A program made the translations under genes and the position numbers. A stretch of 64,000 nt of DNA from Terrimonas_A sp051954695 (GTDB lineage: Bacteria; Bacteroidota; Bacteroidia; Chitinophagales; Chitinophagaceae), in NCBI GenBank assembly GCA_051954695.1, contig JBQCHL010000009.1:129550-193549 (forward strand). The letters are read 5' to 3'. This document shows, piece after piece, positions 16,782-25,668 of the stretch. A model generated the notes under the pieces. It was not told the origin of the DNA. It worked only from the letters and a program-made list of their open reading frames with translations, and searched no databases. Position 1 is the first letter of the stretch. Each line of letters starts with the position of its first letter.

Positions 16782-17173
16782 TTTATTTTCCCGGCCAGTT
16801 TTTGAATGATCCCCGTTGTTGCAGCAAACACTTCTGCATATAAAGGAAGCTCTTTACCGGTATAGATAAAAAAAACATCCAGTTGCCTGTTTTGTTCTTC
16901 CAGCTCTTGCAACAATCCCTGTTTCTGCAGGCGCCATGCTTCACGGCCCAGGCGCTTGATACGGTTCCGGTCAACTGCCTTCTTAAAGAAACGCGAGCTG
17001 GCGCCCACGCCAAACTGCAGGGGAGAACCGGTAGTTTCTTTCAATTCCCTTTTCTTAATAGCATAAAACACACGGAATGGCGGAGCGGCAAACCGCTGTC
17101 CCTGCTGAAACAGGAATTCGATCTGCTTACGGCTTTTCAACCTTTCATTGTTGCCAAGTGTGTTTTGAGGCAT
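16778..17173 (-). CDS. rnpA: Ribonuclease P protein component
   Basis: A 131-residue basic protein that binds the RNase P RNA and helps it cut tRNA 5' leaders. The N-terminus NERLKSRKQIEFLFQQG and the core FGVGASSRFFKKAVDRNRIKRLGREAWR carry the conserved RNR-type basic motif (VDRNRIKRLGREA). It is a little longer than E. coli RnpA and has a Gln/Glu-rich loop (LLQELEEQNRQLD) common in this phylum. It overlaps yidD by 4 bases. A terminator at 17191 separates it from rpmH, so rnpA may need readthrough or its own promoter. Confidence 0.95.
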   Translation of the reverse strand: MPQNTLGNNERLKSRKQIEFLFQQGQRFAAPPFRVFYAIKKRELKETTGSPLQFGVGASSRFFKKAVDRNRIKRLGREAWRLQKQGLLQELEEQNRQLDVFFIYTGKELPLYAEVFAATTGIIQKLAGKIK

Positions 17174-17190
17174 ACGCGATAATACCAGAT

Positions 17191-17218
17191 AAAAAAATAG
17201 CTCCCAACCGGGAGCTAT
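17191..17218 (-). terminator. Intrinsic terminator between rpmH and rnpA
   Basis: The 9-bp stem ATAGCTCCC/GGGAGCTAT (17197-17205 and 17210-17218) is followed, in the leftward direction, by seven Ts (17197-17191). It should end or attenuate the rpmH transcript before rnpA, letting the ribosomal protein be made in excess of RnpA and YidD. Confidence 0.88.
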
Positions 17219-17253
17219 ACAAATATCATTTAACCCGGTTACCCGGCTGAAGT

Positions 17254-17409
17254 TTATTTTAATTTCCTTTCGTCAGAAACAGTCAGTTTCTTACGGCCTT
17301 TAGCACGACGGCTTGCCAGCACCTTGCGGCCATTGGCAGTTTGCATACGTTTACGGAAACCGTGAACGGTTTTACGACGGCGACGATGAGGTTGAAATGT
17401 ACGTTTCAT
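17254..17409 (-). CDS. rpmH: 50S ribosomal protein L34
   Basis: A 51-residue, Arg/Lys-rich protein translated from ATG 17409 to a TAA at 17254. It begins MKRTFQPHRRRRKTVHGF and continues RKRMQTANGRKVLASRRAKG, the unmistakable L34 sequence, with a short KKLTVSDERKLK tail. It is part of the large ribosomal subunit near the exit tunnel. Transcription runs left towards rnpA, with a terminator between. No dnaA or origin-like repeat cluster is present beside it, unlike many bacteria where rpmH marks oriC. Confidence 0.97.
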   Translation of the reverse strand: MKRTFQPHRRRRKTVHGFRKRMQTANGRKVLASRRAKGRKKLTVSDERKLK

Positions 17410-17641
17410 AATCTTTTACTTTTCTTTGCCAACCGTAGCCTTACCGCCTCCGTATTACTACGGCGGCCAATGGCTTCGGCAGACCTTTTTTGAAATATGG
17501 CCCGGGAGAACGGACCTGGTTTCATTTCGCACCTGCGGATCACCACACCCGCTGGCCGTGAAAGGACGGCAAAGGTAGGGCAAGATGGGGATATTTGGAG
17601 GAAAAAATGGATAATTCTTGATCCGGAAGCCTGAAATGATC

Positions 17642-18478
17642 TTAGAGATTGGCGTCCAGGTCCATATGCTTTGACTTCACCGGCTCGCCAAAGAAAATGG
17701 TCGCATGATTATCAAAATCCTCAGGAGCATCTGTAGTGTAAAAAAAACGTTGTCCATTCTTGCTGCAAAGGTTTTCTATTTCCGGGTGGCGATGCAGGTA
17801 ATCAGCCAGGCTGCTGGCTACGATCTCGCCCTGCGATACGAGTTTTACACCCACCGGCAGGTATTCAGCTATCTTGTCTTTCAGTAAAGGGTAGTGTGTG
17901 CAGGCCAGCAGCATGGTGTCAATATCCTTTCCTTTTTCAAATATCTCCCTGAGGTTTTTCTTAACGAAAAAATCTGCCCCATGGCCCAGATGTTCATTAT
18001 TTTCCACCAGGGGCACCCACATAGGGCAGGCCTGCTGGTAAACCCTTAATTGCGGGAAAAATTTGGCGATCTCCACCGGGTAGGAATTGGAGGCCACTGT
18101 ACCATTGGTGGCAAGTATGCCGATGCTCTGCGTTTCTGAGAACTGGCCAATGATCTCCGTGGTAGGCCGTATTACGCCCAGCACTCTTTTATTGGGAGCG
18201 ATCCTTGGCAGATCATTCTGCTGGATGGTGCGCAATGCTTTTGCAGAAGCCGTGTTGCAGGCAAGTATCACCAATGAGCAACCCTGTTCAAAAAACCACT
18301 CCACGCATTGCAGTGTGTAATGATACACTGTATCGAAAGAGCGGTTGCCATAAGGCGCTCTTGCATTATCACCGAGATAGAGATAATCATACTCCGGCAA
18401 CTGGCGAACTATCTCCCTTAAAACCGTGAGGCCGCCATAGCCCGAATCAAATACACCAATGGGGTTTGCTTTCTGCAT
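17642..18478 (-). CDS. murI: Glutamate racemase
   Basis: A 278-residue racemase supplying D-glutamate for peptidoglycan. It has FDSGYGGLTVLREI near the N-terminus (catalytic-site Asp and Ser), GDNARAPYG, the first catalytic Cys in LACNTASAKALR and the second in LLACTHYPLL. The open frame continues to 18499, but those extra codons would overlap the terminator stem at 18492-18520. The ATG at 18478 gives the natural start MQKANPIGVFDSG and is chosen. It is the last gene of the envelope block; the terminator upstream separates it from the skp genes. Confidence 0.95.
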   Translation of the reverse strand: MQKANPIGVFDSGYGGLTVLREIVRQLPEYDYLYLGDNARAPYGNRSFDTVYHYTLQCVEWFFEQGCSLVILACNTASAKALRTIQQNDLPRIAPNKRVLGVIRPTTEIIGQFSETQSIGILATNGTVASNSYPVEIAKFFPQLRVYQQACPMWVPLVENNEHLGHGADFFVKKNLREIFEKGKDIDTMLLACTHYPLLKDKIAEYLPVGVKLVSQGEIVASSLADYLHRHPEIENLCSKNGQRFFYTTDAPEDFDNHATIFFGEPVKSKHMDLDANL

Positions 18479-18486
18479 ATATACAA

Positions 18487-18520
18487 AAATAAGCCCCATC
18501 CCGCATGAGCGGATGGGGCT
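18487..18520 (-). terminator. Intrinsic terminator between skp and murI
   Basis: A perfect 10-bp stem AGCCCCATCC/GGATGGGGCT (18492-18501 and 18511-18520) is followed leftward by ATTTTTGTAT. It ends the bamA-skp-skp transcript, so murI either has its own start point or depends on readthrough. Confidence 0.85.
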
Positions 18521-18542
18521 GTAATAGTTTATTCGAAACCGC

Positions 18543-19106
18543 TTAGCGGATCCCGCCGCCTACCGGGGGTTTATAACCGGGGAGTAATTGCGGAGGCACT
18601 GTTATATTCAACTTTTTAGCTACCGCCTGCAACAGGTTATCTGCTTCAGGAGCTACCAGTAATGTTTCGCGTGACAATACATGTGTATAGCCTTTTTCTT
18701 TTGCTACCGCATTGATCGCATCATTGATCCTTTTCATTACAGGAGCCAGCAACTGATTTTGCTTATTCTGGTAAGCTTGCTGAGCAAGTTCCTGCCAGCT
18801 TTGCAAAGTTTGTGTCAGTTGGAAAAGGTCTTTCTGGTACTGCTCTTTTACTGCAGGAGCCAGAGGATGCGCTACAGTATCACGCAGGATGCTGTCTTTG
18901 TGCTGGTAGTTCTGCAACAGAGAAGTATATTCCCTGCCAATGGTATCTGCTTGATAGATACGCATCACCGAATCAATTTTTGCTACTTCAGGCATCAGAT
19001 ACAACACCGTTTCAGCATCTATATAGCCGATTTTTGTTTGCGCCTGGGAAACATTGGTTACCAACACCAAGCAAACCGCCGCTACTAATACTTTCAATTT
19101 TTTCAT
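18543..19106 (-). CDS. OmpH/Skp-family periplasmic chaperone (copy 1)
   Basis: A 187-residue exported protein. The signal peptide (about 1-22) ends VSQAQ. The mature part begins TKIGYIDAETVLYLMPE, the OmpH N-terminal strand, followed by two long helices (about 50-140) rich in Gln/Leu/Lys that form the Skp tentacles, and a short C-terminal strand. Skp holds unfolded outer-membrane proteins in the periplasm. The Pro/Gly-rich tail (PGYKPPVGGGIR) is an extension beyond the usual fold. Together with the second copy and bamA immediately upstream, it belongs to outer-membrane protein assembly. Confidence 0.92.
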   Translation of the reverse strand: MKKLKVLVAAVCLVLVTNVSQAQTKIGYIDAETVLYLMPEVAKIDSVMRIYQADTIGREYTSLLQNYQHKDSILRDTVAHPLAPAVKEQYQKDLFQLTQTLQSWQELAQQAYQNKQNQLLAPVMKRINDAINAVAKEKGYTHVLSRETLLVAPEADNLLQAVAKKLNITVPPQLLPGYKPPVGGGIR

Positions 19107-19216
19107 GGTAGTTTTTTTCTTTGCCCTCTTTTGGAGGTTTTGTCAATTTTTGTTCTTAACAGATAATATAGAGTGATAAAAAGTTGCTCGTTTTGGTTTT
19201 TTTAACAATCCGCTGC

Positions 19217-19732
19217 TTAATTGCGGATCCCCAGTTCCTTCAGCACATCCTCGCTCTTATCCAGTTTGGGGTCGGCAAATATAATGGTAATTCCTTCACT
19301 TTTATCCAGCACAAAATCATATCCACGCTGGGAGGAGATTTTCTGAACTGCATTATACACTTTATCCTGCACCGGTTTGATAAGCTCCTGCCTTTTTTTG
19401 AACAGGTCTCCTTCAAAGCCAAACCGTTGACGCTGAAGGTCACGCAGTTCTTTTTCTGTTACAAAAAGCTGATCCTGGCGTTTTCTCTTCAGATCATCGC
19501 TCAGCATCACCTGCTCCGCTTCATAATTTTTATATAATTGATCCAGCTTCACTTGTCTTGCATCAATATCTTTCTGCCATTCCTGCGCGATATTGTCCAA
19601 CTGTTCCTGCGCAGCTTTATATTCCGGCATTTTATCAAGTATAAAGCGTGTATCGATAATAGCATATTTCTGAGCAAACACGCCCATGCTGCCCATCAGG
19701 GCAATCGTTACAAATAAAATAATCTTCTTCAT
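19217..19732 (-). CDS. OmpH/Skp-family periplasmic chaperone (copy 2)
   Basis: A 171-residue relative of the next gene. The signal peptide MKKIILFVTIALMGSMGVFAQ is followed by KYAIIDTRFILDKMPEYKAAQ, a long Gln/Lys/Glu-rich helical hairpin (about 35-125) and the closing strand GYDFVLDKSEGITIIFADP, which is a full Skp fold. The two copies differ over most of their length, so this is an old duplication. It starts 27 bp after bamA stops, consistent with one transcript. Confidence 0.94.
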   Translation of the reverse strand: MKKIILFVTIALMGSMGVFAQKYAIIDTRFILDKMPEYKAAQEQLDNIAQEWQKDIDARQVKLDQLYKNYEAEQVMLSDDLKRKRQDQLFVTEKELRDLQRQRFGFEGDLFKKRQELIKPVQDKVYNAVQKISSQRGYDFVLDKSEGITIIFADPKLDKSEDVLKELGIRN

Positions 19733-19759
19733 GGTATGTAAGGTTTTTTGAATGGCTAA

Positions 19760-22498
19760 TTATTCCGGTTCAAAGCCCAGCATAAAGGTAAACCTGGATG
19801 CATTTTTAAGCCCCTGGCCCGGCTGCATACGGTCAAGGCCGATACCATAGTCAAATCCAAGCAAACCAAACATTGGCAGGAAGAACCTCATGCCCACACC
19901 CACACTGCGACGCAGGCGGAAGGGGTTATAATCTTTGTAATCGTACCAGCCATTGGCTGCTTCAAAGAACGTAAGACCATAGATAGTACTTCCAGGATTG
20001 GTCACTAACGGATAACGCAGTTCCAACTGGTACTTGTTGAATATGGTGAAGAAACGTGAAGCAGTGTTGCTGTTGTCCGGGTTTATTGTAGGATCTGATG
20101 TTTGATAAACCGGGTATCCACGATGTGCAATGATATCATAACCCAACAGACCATAGTTGTTGGTCAAACCCGCATCACCCACCTGGAAGCGTTCAAACGG
20201 TGAGTAATCCAGCTTGCTGTTGTAGCGGCCCATGAAACCATACTTCGCAGCCATCTTCAACACAAACTGACGGTTCTTTTCAGCACCCATGGGGCGACCG
20301 ATCGGAACATACCATTCTGCATTGAAACGCCATTTATGGTATTCAGGATTTTTATACGGGTCGGAAGAGTTGACCAGGTCGGGGTTGAACAATGAATAAG
20401 GTGGCGTGAATTGTACGCTCGCCATTATATTGGACCCGCTTCTTGGGAAGATAGGATCAAATACAGAAGAACGCTGCAATGCAATTTTAAAGCTCAGGTT
20501 ATTGGACCGGCCTGTTGCACCTACACCTTCAAAGATGGCGTAGTTCCTGCGGATATACTGCGTAAAGTTGACCGAGTATACCAGGCTGAAATAGTCATCG
20601 GGCCATTTCAATTGCTTACCTAATGCAACAGAGAAACCGTTTACTTTAAGATAGTTTGTATCAGATCTTTTCTGATCGATCCGTCCTGTGTACGGGTCAA
20701 ACGCATTGGAGTATTTACTGTTGTTATACGCCAGCGTCAATGAATTTCTTTTCTTGCCACCTAACCAGGGTTCGGTGAATGAGAAGTTATAAGAACGGAA
20801 GGCACGTCCGTTGGATTGAACACGCAGGCTCAGCTTCTGTCCGTCACCGGTTGGCAATGGATCCCAGGCTGATTTCTTCCAGATATTTTTAATGGAGAAG
20901 TTGTTGAATGTTACACCCAGTGTTCCGGTAAGACCGATGCCACCACCCCAACCAGCGGAAAGCTCCAACTGATCAGATGATTTTTCTTCCACTTTCCAGT
21001 TGATGTCCACAGTACCATCTTCTGCATTAGGTACTACGCCCGGATTAATAGTTTCCTGGTTGAAATAGTTCAGGTTGCTCAGCTCACGTTGTGAACGGAT
21101 AAGGTCTGAGCGGCTGAACAGCTCACCAGGCATTGTTCTCAGCTCACGGCGGATCACATGATCTTTTGTTCTTTCATTACCGGCAATGGTAACGTTCTTG
21201 ATCCTGGCCTGAGGCCCTTCAGTGATACGGATCTCGTGATCGATCGTATCATTATATACCGCTGTTTCCACCGGCTCCACACGGAAGAAGAGATATCCAT
21301 CATCCTGGTAATAGCCACTGATATCACCACCTTCCTGCGACATTTCTTTACCAAGACGTTTGTTCAGGATGTCGAGGTTATAGATATCTCCTTTATGGAT
21401 GCCAAGAATAGTATTCAATAAAGAATCAGGGTATTTGGCATTCCCTTTCCAGGTGATATTACCGAAATAGTATTTTCTTCCTTCGTTCACTTTAATGTTC
21501 ACATACATGCGAGCATTAGATGTATCTGTCACTAATGTATCTTCTACGATCTGTGCATCGCGATAGCCGAGGGAGTTGTAGTATTTAACGATCTTATCTT
21601 TATCCTCTTCGTATTTGGTAGGGTTGAATTTGGCAGAACTGAACAGTTTGAAACGGAAATAAGGATCCAGCACTCTTTTGGTTTTGCTCAGAGAGAGAAA
21701 ACCCCAGTCTTTAACATATTCCTTAAAACTCATCTTATTGGCAGAAGGTCCATAAGGTCCCTGGTACTTGGAGGGATTCAGTGTGAGCTTGCTCATTTCC
21801 TTTGTACCCTTCATTTGCTTTTTCAGCTTGAGGCCATCCACCATTTCATTGCCATAGATGTTAACTTCATCAATACGTACTTTCTTCCCTTTATCAACAT
21901 AGATAAACATTGAATTGGAGTTGGCATAGGAAGGGTCGGGCCTTTCATCAATGCGTACGCTGATATTCTGGAAGCCTTTATCCTGGTAAAATTTGGTAGT
22001 GATCTCTTTTACATTCCGGCGAATGTTTTCAGTGATGATGGTTTGTTTGGTCAGCCCGATCTTTCCCTGCAATTCTTCTGCGTCTGATTTTTTAATGCCG
22101 ATGAATTTAAAATTGCCAAGGCGGGGACGTTCCACTACACTGATTTCGATAGCCACATTATCGTCCTGGATATTGGTGACATAAATCTGTACACCAGAGA
22201 ACAATTTCTGCCGCCACATGTTAGCTATAGCTTTAGAGAAGATATCACTGCCGGGGTGCATGAACTTGTCGCCAACCTGTATGCCTGAAATGGACAATAC
22301 TATGGATGTGTCGAGGTGTTTGATACCGGTGATTGCTACGCTGGAGATTCTATATTCCTTGGGGATCCGGGCATTTTCCCATTCAAGGATCTTGGGGTCA
22401 ACAGATGTCGGCTTAGTAGTATCCTGGGCCTGTACAGAGAGTACTGCCGCAAACGCCATTACCAATAAAGCACAGATCCGGAGTGAAATTCGTTGCAT
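19760..22498 (-). CDS. bamA: Outer-membrane protein assembly factor BamA
   Basis: A 912-residue Omp85 protein, the central catalyst of beta-barrel insertion. The frame opens at 22543, but ATG 22498 gives a proper signal peptide (MQRISLRICALLVMAFAAVL, cleaved near VQAQ) and is preferred. About five POTRA domains fill residues 45-470 (motifs such as RISSVAITGIKHLD, YFGNITWKGNAKYPD and ARIKNVTIAGNERTKDHV). The 16-strand barrel follows and includes the lid-loop motif ERFQVGDAGLTNN (the VRGF/Y region) and a final strand ending in F. An insertion in POTRA 3 (SKYQGPYGPSANKMSFKE) is typical of Bacteroidota. The neighbours are uppS upstream and two skp genes downstream. Confidence 0.96.
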   Translation of the reverse strand: MQRISLRICALLVMAFAAVLSVQAQDTTKPTSVDPKILEWENARIPKEYRISSVAITGIKHLDTSIVLSISGIQVGDKFMHPGSDIFSKAIANMWRQKLFSGVQIYVTNIQDDNVAIEISVVERPRLGNFKFIGIKKSDAEELQGKIGLTKQTIITENIRRNVKEITTKFYQDKGFQNISVRIDERPDPSYANSNSMFIYVDKGKKVRIDEVNIYGNEMVDGLKLKKQMKGTKEMSKLTLNPSKYQGPYGPSANKMSFKEYVKDWGFLSLSKTKRVLDPYFRFKLFSSAKFNPTKYEEDKDKIVKYYNSLGYRDAQIVEDTLVTDTSNARMYVNIKVNEGRKYYFGNITWKGNAKYPDSLLNTILGIHKGDIYNLDILNKRLGKEMSQEGGDISGYYQDDGYLFFRVEPVETAVYNDTIDHEIRITEGPQARIKNVTIAGNERTKDHVIRRELRTMPGELFSRSDLIRSQRELSNLNYFNQETINPGVVPNAEDGTVDINWKVEEKSSDQLELSAGWGGGIGLTGTLGVTFNNFSIKNIWKKSAWDPLPTGDGQKLSLRVQSNGRAFRSYNFSFTEPWLGGKKRNSLTLAYNNSKYSNAFDPYTGRIDQKRSDTNYLKVNGFSVALGKQLKWPDDYFSLVYSVNFTQYIRRNYAIFEGVGATGRSNNLSFKIALQRSSVFDPIFPRSGSNIMASVQFTPPYSLFNPDLVNSSDPYKNPEYHKWRFNAEWYVPIGRPMGAEKNRQFVLKMAAKYGFMGRYNSKLDYSPFERFQVGDAGLTNNYGLLGYDIIAHRGYPVYQTSDPTINPDNSNTASRFFTIFNKYQLELRYPLVTNPGSTIYGLTFFEAANGWYDYKDYNPFRLRRSVGVGMRFFLPMFGLLGFDYGIGLDRMQPGQGLKNASRFTFMLGFEPE

Positions 22499-22696
22499 GG
22501 TTGATTTTTCTGTCTTATCCCGCTCCTTCATGCGGGATTGCAAATAGTTTATGGTTTGTACTCTGTTAATAAGCCAAGCCTAGTGGGCGGCAAATTAACG
22601 GTAAAAATCGAAAGTCTTTGTTAAAGAAAATGCCGGAAACCAGCCATGAACGCAGTCTTCGCGAAAACTCGACCACTCCGCATTTTAACCCGTCCA

Positions 22697-23455
22697 TCAG
22701 CCATTTATCCCTGTTTCCAATTGTGCACTCGTTTTTCCAAAACGCCTTTCCCTTCCCTGGTAATCGAGAATTGCCTCATACAGATTTTCTTTACGGAAAT
22801 CAGGCCAGCGAACTTGGGTAAAATACAGTTCGGCATAGGCCAGTTGATAAAGTAAGAAATTACTGATACGAAACTCCCCACTGGTCCGGATCATCAGCTC
22901 CGGATCAGGGAACTCGCTGGTAGCCAGGAATTTTTGTAAAGTTTTATCGTTGATCGCTTCCACTTCCAGCTTGCCGGTCTTTACTTCAAATGCAATATTT
23001 TTCACTGCATTGAGCAATTCCCAGCGGCCGCTGTAGCTGAGCGCCATGATCAGGTTAAGTCCGGTATTTTCTTTGGTAAAATCCAGTGCTTCCTGCAATT
23101 CCTGCCGGGCATAATCAGGCAACATATTCATGTCACCTATTACATGAAGCCGGATATTATTCTTATGCAGGCTTTCCACTTCTTTGCGGATGGTCGTAAC
23201 CAGCAATTCCATCAGTCCGATCACTTCATATTCGGGACGGTCCCAATTTTCTGTGGAAAAAGCATAAAGAGTAAGATAACCAATGCCCAGTTCTGCGCAG
23301 CCTTCTACAATATTGCGAACGCTCTCCACCCCATGAAAGTGACCATAAAGCCGGTCCTGGCCCTGTTCCTGGGCCCAACGCCCATTTCCATCCATGATGA
23401 TGGCTATATGCCTGGGCAACCGGTCCTTATCGATTTTTTGCAATAGCGCTGACAT
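22697..23455 (-). CDS. uppS: Isoprenyl transferase (undecaprenyl diphosphate synthase)
   Basis: A 252-residue cis-prenyltransferase that makes the C55 lipid carrier for peptidoglycan and O-antigen. The signature is HIAIIMDGNGRWA with catalytic D22, followed by GHFHGVESVRNIVEGC, TLYAFSTENW, and the C-terminal PELMIRTSGEFRISNFLLYQLAYAE core, which contains the RTSGExRxSNF motif. The frame is open to 23512, but a TACCTTTG -7 box at 23496-23489 lies inside that extension, so the ATG at 23455 is taken as the start. It precedes bamA by about 200 bp. Confidence 0.95.
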   Translation of the reverse strand: MSALLQKIDKDRLPRHIAIIMDGNGRWAQEQGQDRLYGHFHGVESVRNIVEGCAELGIGYLTLYAFSTENWDRPEYEVIGLMELLVTTIRKEVESLHKNNIRLHVIGDMNMLPDYARQELQEALDFTKENTGLNLIMALSYSGRWELLNAVKNIAFEVKTGKLEVEAINDKTLQKFLATSEFPDPELMIRTSGEFRISNFLLYQLAYAELYFTQVRWPDFRKENLYEAILDYQGRERRFGKTSAQLETGING

Positions 23456-23543
23456 ACTTGTTTTCTTTATGTCTGGTAGATTAGGGCGCAAAGGTACCGG
23501 ATTTGAAGACAAAATGACACATCATCATAAATCCCGGCACTCA

Positions 23544-24404
23544 TTAATTCGCTGTGGGGCATCTGTACGACTGCAGGTTGAAAGTCAGGTGTACCATCGC
23601 TGTTACAAAATGGTCTTTTTGTTTGCTGTTGCCTCTTTGCCGTCCGGGGATACCGATAGGCTGGCCAAGCTCATATGACCTGTCGCTCAGCAGCAGGGCC
23701 TGTGAAGGGCTGCCATCAGGGTTGGCAGGAAAGGTTTCAGGACTGACATAAGTAGTACTTACATCATCGAGGTAATCTGTATTGGTAAAGCGGTACAATA
23801 CTTCAAATCCGATATTGAACCGTTCGTTGAGCGCATATTTTATACCGGCCCCAAAAGGAATGCTGATGGCCATGGTGCTGTATTGCTTACGGTCGGGGTA
23901 AAGCGCGCTTCCCTGGCCTTCTGTTCCTATAGGCCTCAGATAAACTTTTTCACCACGCAGATAAGCAAAAGGATCATAGCTGAACACGCCCAGGCCAAGA
24001 GTTACATAAGGAGTGAAGCTGTATTCAGCCTCACCAGGCATAAAGCGGAAGAAATTAAAATCACCCTGCAGCGACAGCTCCCATACATTGGTATTGAAGC
24101 TGAGATTGCGGCGATACATATATTCATTCTTGGTGTTATACTTATCAGCATAACCCAGCCTGGCAAAAGAAGCACCGATACGGGCTGCTATATAGTTATT
24201 GAAATTTTTACGGAAAAAAACAGTGGCCGCCATTTTGGGCCGGTTCAGGGAAGCGCGGGTATTCAGATCCCCGAAGTAGTGGCCTGCTCCGAGACCAATG
24301 CCAAATTCACCTTCCTGAACAATGGCATCCTGTGCATGAACCCGGGTGGGTAACAGAGAAATACCTATGGCCAGGAATACTAATAATGAGAGCTTTTTCA
24401 ACAT
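23544..24404 (-). CDS. DUF6089-family outer-membrane beta-barrel protein
   Basis: A 286-residue exported protein with ATG at 24404 giving the signal peptide MLKKLSLLVFLAIGISLLPT, cleaved near VHAQ. The frame opens at 24476, but the added residues destroy the signal peptide. The mature part is a series of amphipathic strands (FGIGLGAGHYFGDLNTR, YIAARIGASFARLGYADKY, FIPFGAGIKYALNERFNIGFEVLYRFT-like strands), a small barrel. The family is regularly found between nadK and uppS/bamA in Bacteroidota, suggesting a role in the outer membrane, but none is known. Confidence 0.85.
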   Translation of the reverse strand: MLKKLSLLVFLAIGISLLPTRVHAQDAIVQEGEFGIGLGAGHYFGDLNTRASLNRPKMAATVFFRKNFNNYIAARIGASFARLGYADKYNTKNEYMYRRNLSFNTNVWELSLQGDFNFFRFMPGEAEYSFTPYVTLGLGVFSYDPFAYLRGEKVYLRPIGTEGQGSALYPDRKQYSTMAISIPFGAGIKYALNERFNIGFEVLYRFTNTDYLDDVSTTYVSPETFPANPDGSPSQALLLSDRSYELGQPIGIPGRQRGNSKQKDHFVTAMVHLTFNLQSYRCPTAN

Positions 24405-24568
24405 GTCCGGATAAATAATGTTCGGAATAATTTTACTACAGCGGCACAGTCCGGCAGTGATAAAATTATCTATCATGTTGCGTGTCCTGGCTCTGTCTGG
24501 GGGTTTTCCTGGAATTGGGGCTAAAAAGAGAACGGAAAAATAAACATTTTCTTTTATCCTGCGCAGGA

Positions 24569-25447
24569 TTAATTTCTCTTGTCGAGGCCCCAGGTAAGCT
24601 TGTTCTGAAGGGTTTGCAGAAAGTTATTTTCCCCGAGTCGTAACAGGTTGATGGAGAAGCTTTCCTTTCTTACAGCCAGGGAAACATTCTTCCCAACGAT
24701 CTCCCTGCGCGAATCGAGGGCGCATATTATATTTTCTGAGCGGCTTTCCACTTCAAAGGAAATCACATTATTGTCCGGCACAATGATGGGGCGGACATTC
24801 AGGTTGTGAGGTGCCACAGGCGTGATCACAAAACTGCCGGAATCCGGGAAAACCACAGGCCCGCCGCAACTAAGGGAATAACCGGTTGAACCGGTTGGCG
24901 TAGCTACGATAAGGCCATCTGCCCAATAAGTATTAAGGAATTCGCCATTAAGATAGGTGTGGATTTTGATCATGGCGGCTGTATCCCGTTTATGAATGGC
25001 AAATTCATTCAACCCATAAGGTACACTCCCAAACAGGGGAAGATCTGCATCCAAATGGATCAGCGTCCGTTTATCGATAATAAAACCACGCTTGGCTATC
25101 GCCTGCACAGCCGTTTTTATCTCGTCCTGTCCTATCCCTGCCAGGAAACCCAACCTGCCAAAGTTGATGCCCATAATAGAAATAGGCTTATCTCTTACCA
25201 GGGTCACCGTATCGAGCAAGGTCCCATCTCCGCCAAGACTAATAATAAACTCTATATTCCTTGTAAGATGCTCCGACAAAGAAAAAGTAGTAGTATTCTC
25301 CGGAAGATTAATAACATCTTTTATCTGATCAAAATAATGCTGAAAAATTACCGGGTCTATCTTCTGCCTGGTCAGCTCATCAAAAAAAAGCTGAACATTT
25401 TCTTTCTGGTCTTCATCCAGTACCCTACTGTAGATTGCTGCTCTCAT
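24569..25447 (-). CDS. nadK: NAD kinase
   Basis: A 292-residue kinase that makes NADP from NAD. The ATP/NAD site GGDGT is at 72-76 with D74, preceded by FIISLG and followed by GINFGRLGFLAG. The NAD-binding part contains NEFAIH, TPTGSTGYSLSCGGP and the conserved VAPHNLNVRPIIVPD with the LDSRRE strand. Length and motifs are typical of the bacterial enzyme. It lies between a BamA-like gene and DUF6089 in the minus-strand block. Confidence 0.96.
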   Translation of the reverse strand: MRAAIYSRVLDEDQKENVQLFFDELTRQKIDPVIFQHYFDQIKDVINLPENTTTFSLSEHLTRNIEFIISLGGDGTLLDTVTLVRDKPISIMGINFGRLGFLAGIGQDEIKTAVQAIAKRGFIIDKRTLIHLDADLPLFGSVPYGLNEFAIHKRDTAAMIKIHTYLNGEFLNTYWADGLIVATPTGSTGYSLSCGGPVVFPDSGSFVITPVAPHNLNVRPIIVPDNNVISFEVESRSENIICALDSRREIVGKNVSLAVRKESFSINLLRLGENNFLQTLQNKLTWGLDKRN

Positions 25448-25668
25448 TATATACTAATTACGCGAATGAACCTGATTGAAGGGGATTTTATAAAATAGGC
25501 ACGAATTAACGCGAATTTACTCGAACCCTAATCATAGGTCAATTACATTATAATTAAAGATACAAATCTCAATTTGTGAAAATGATTGTTCTTTAGGACA
25601 TCATTAGCTCCATTCGCGGCTTTAATCAAACATTTTCATCCTTAAACGTACCATTCGCACTATTCGTG
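25448..25668. repeat. Intergenic region with diverged inverted repeat (CACGAAT/GCGAAT words)
   Basis: This 221-bp gap upstream of nadK holds no gene. It carries CACGAAT (25500-25506) and GCGAAT (25511-25516) near its right-reading start, and their reverse complements ATTCGC (25653-25658) and ATTCGTG (25662-25668) at the far end, with extra GCGAAT words at about 25461 and 25613. It looks like a decayed long inverted repeat of the same general kind as those at 7979 and 34347. Confidence 0.5.

Noticed and set aside
17410..17641. Chromosome origin next to rpmH
   Set aside because: No dnaA, no cluster of DnaA-box-like 9-mers and no AT-rich unwinding region was recognised in the gap.
18479..18499. 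Longer murI start at 18499
   Set aside because: These codons overlap the terminator stem at 18492-18520, and the ATG at 18478 gives the conserved N-terminus.
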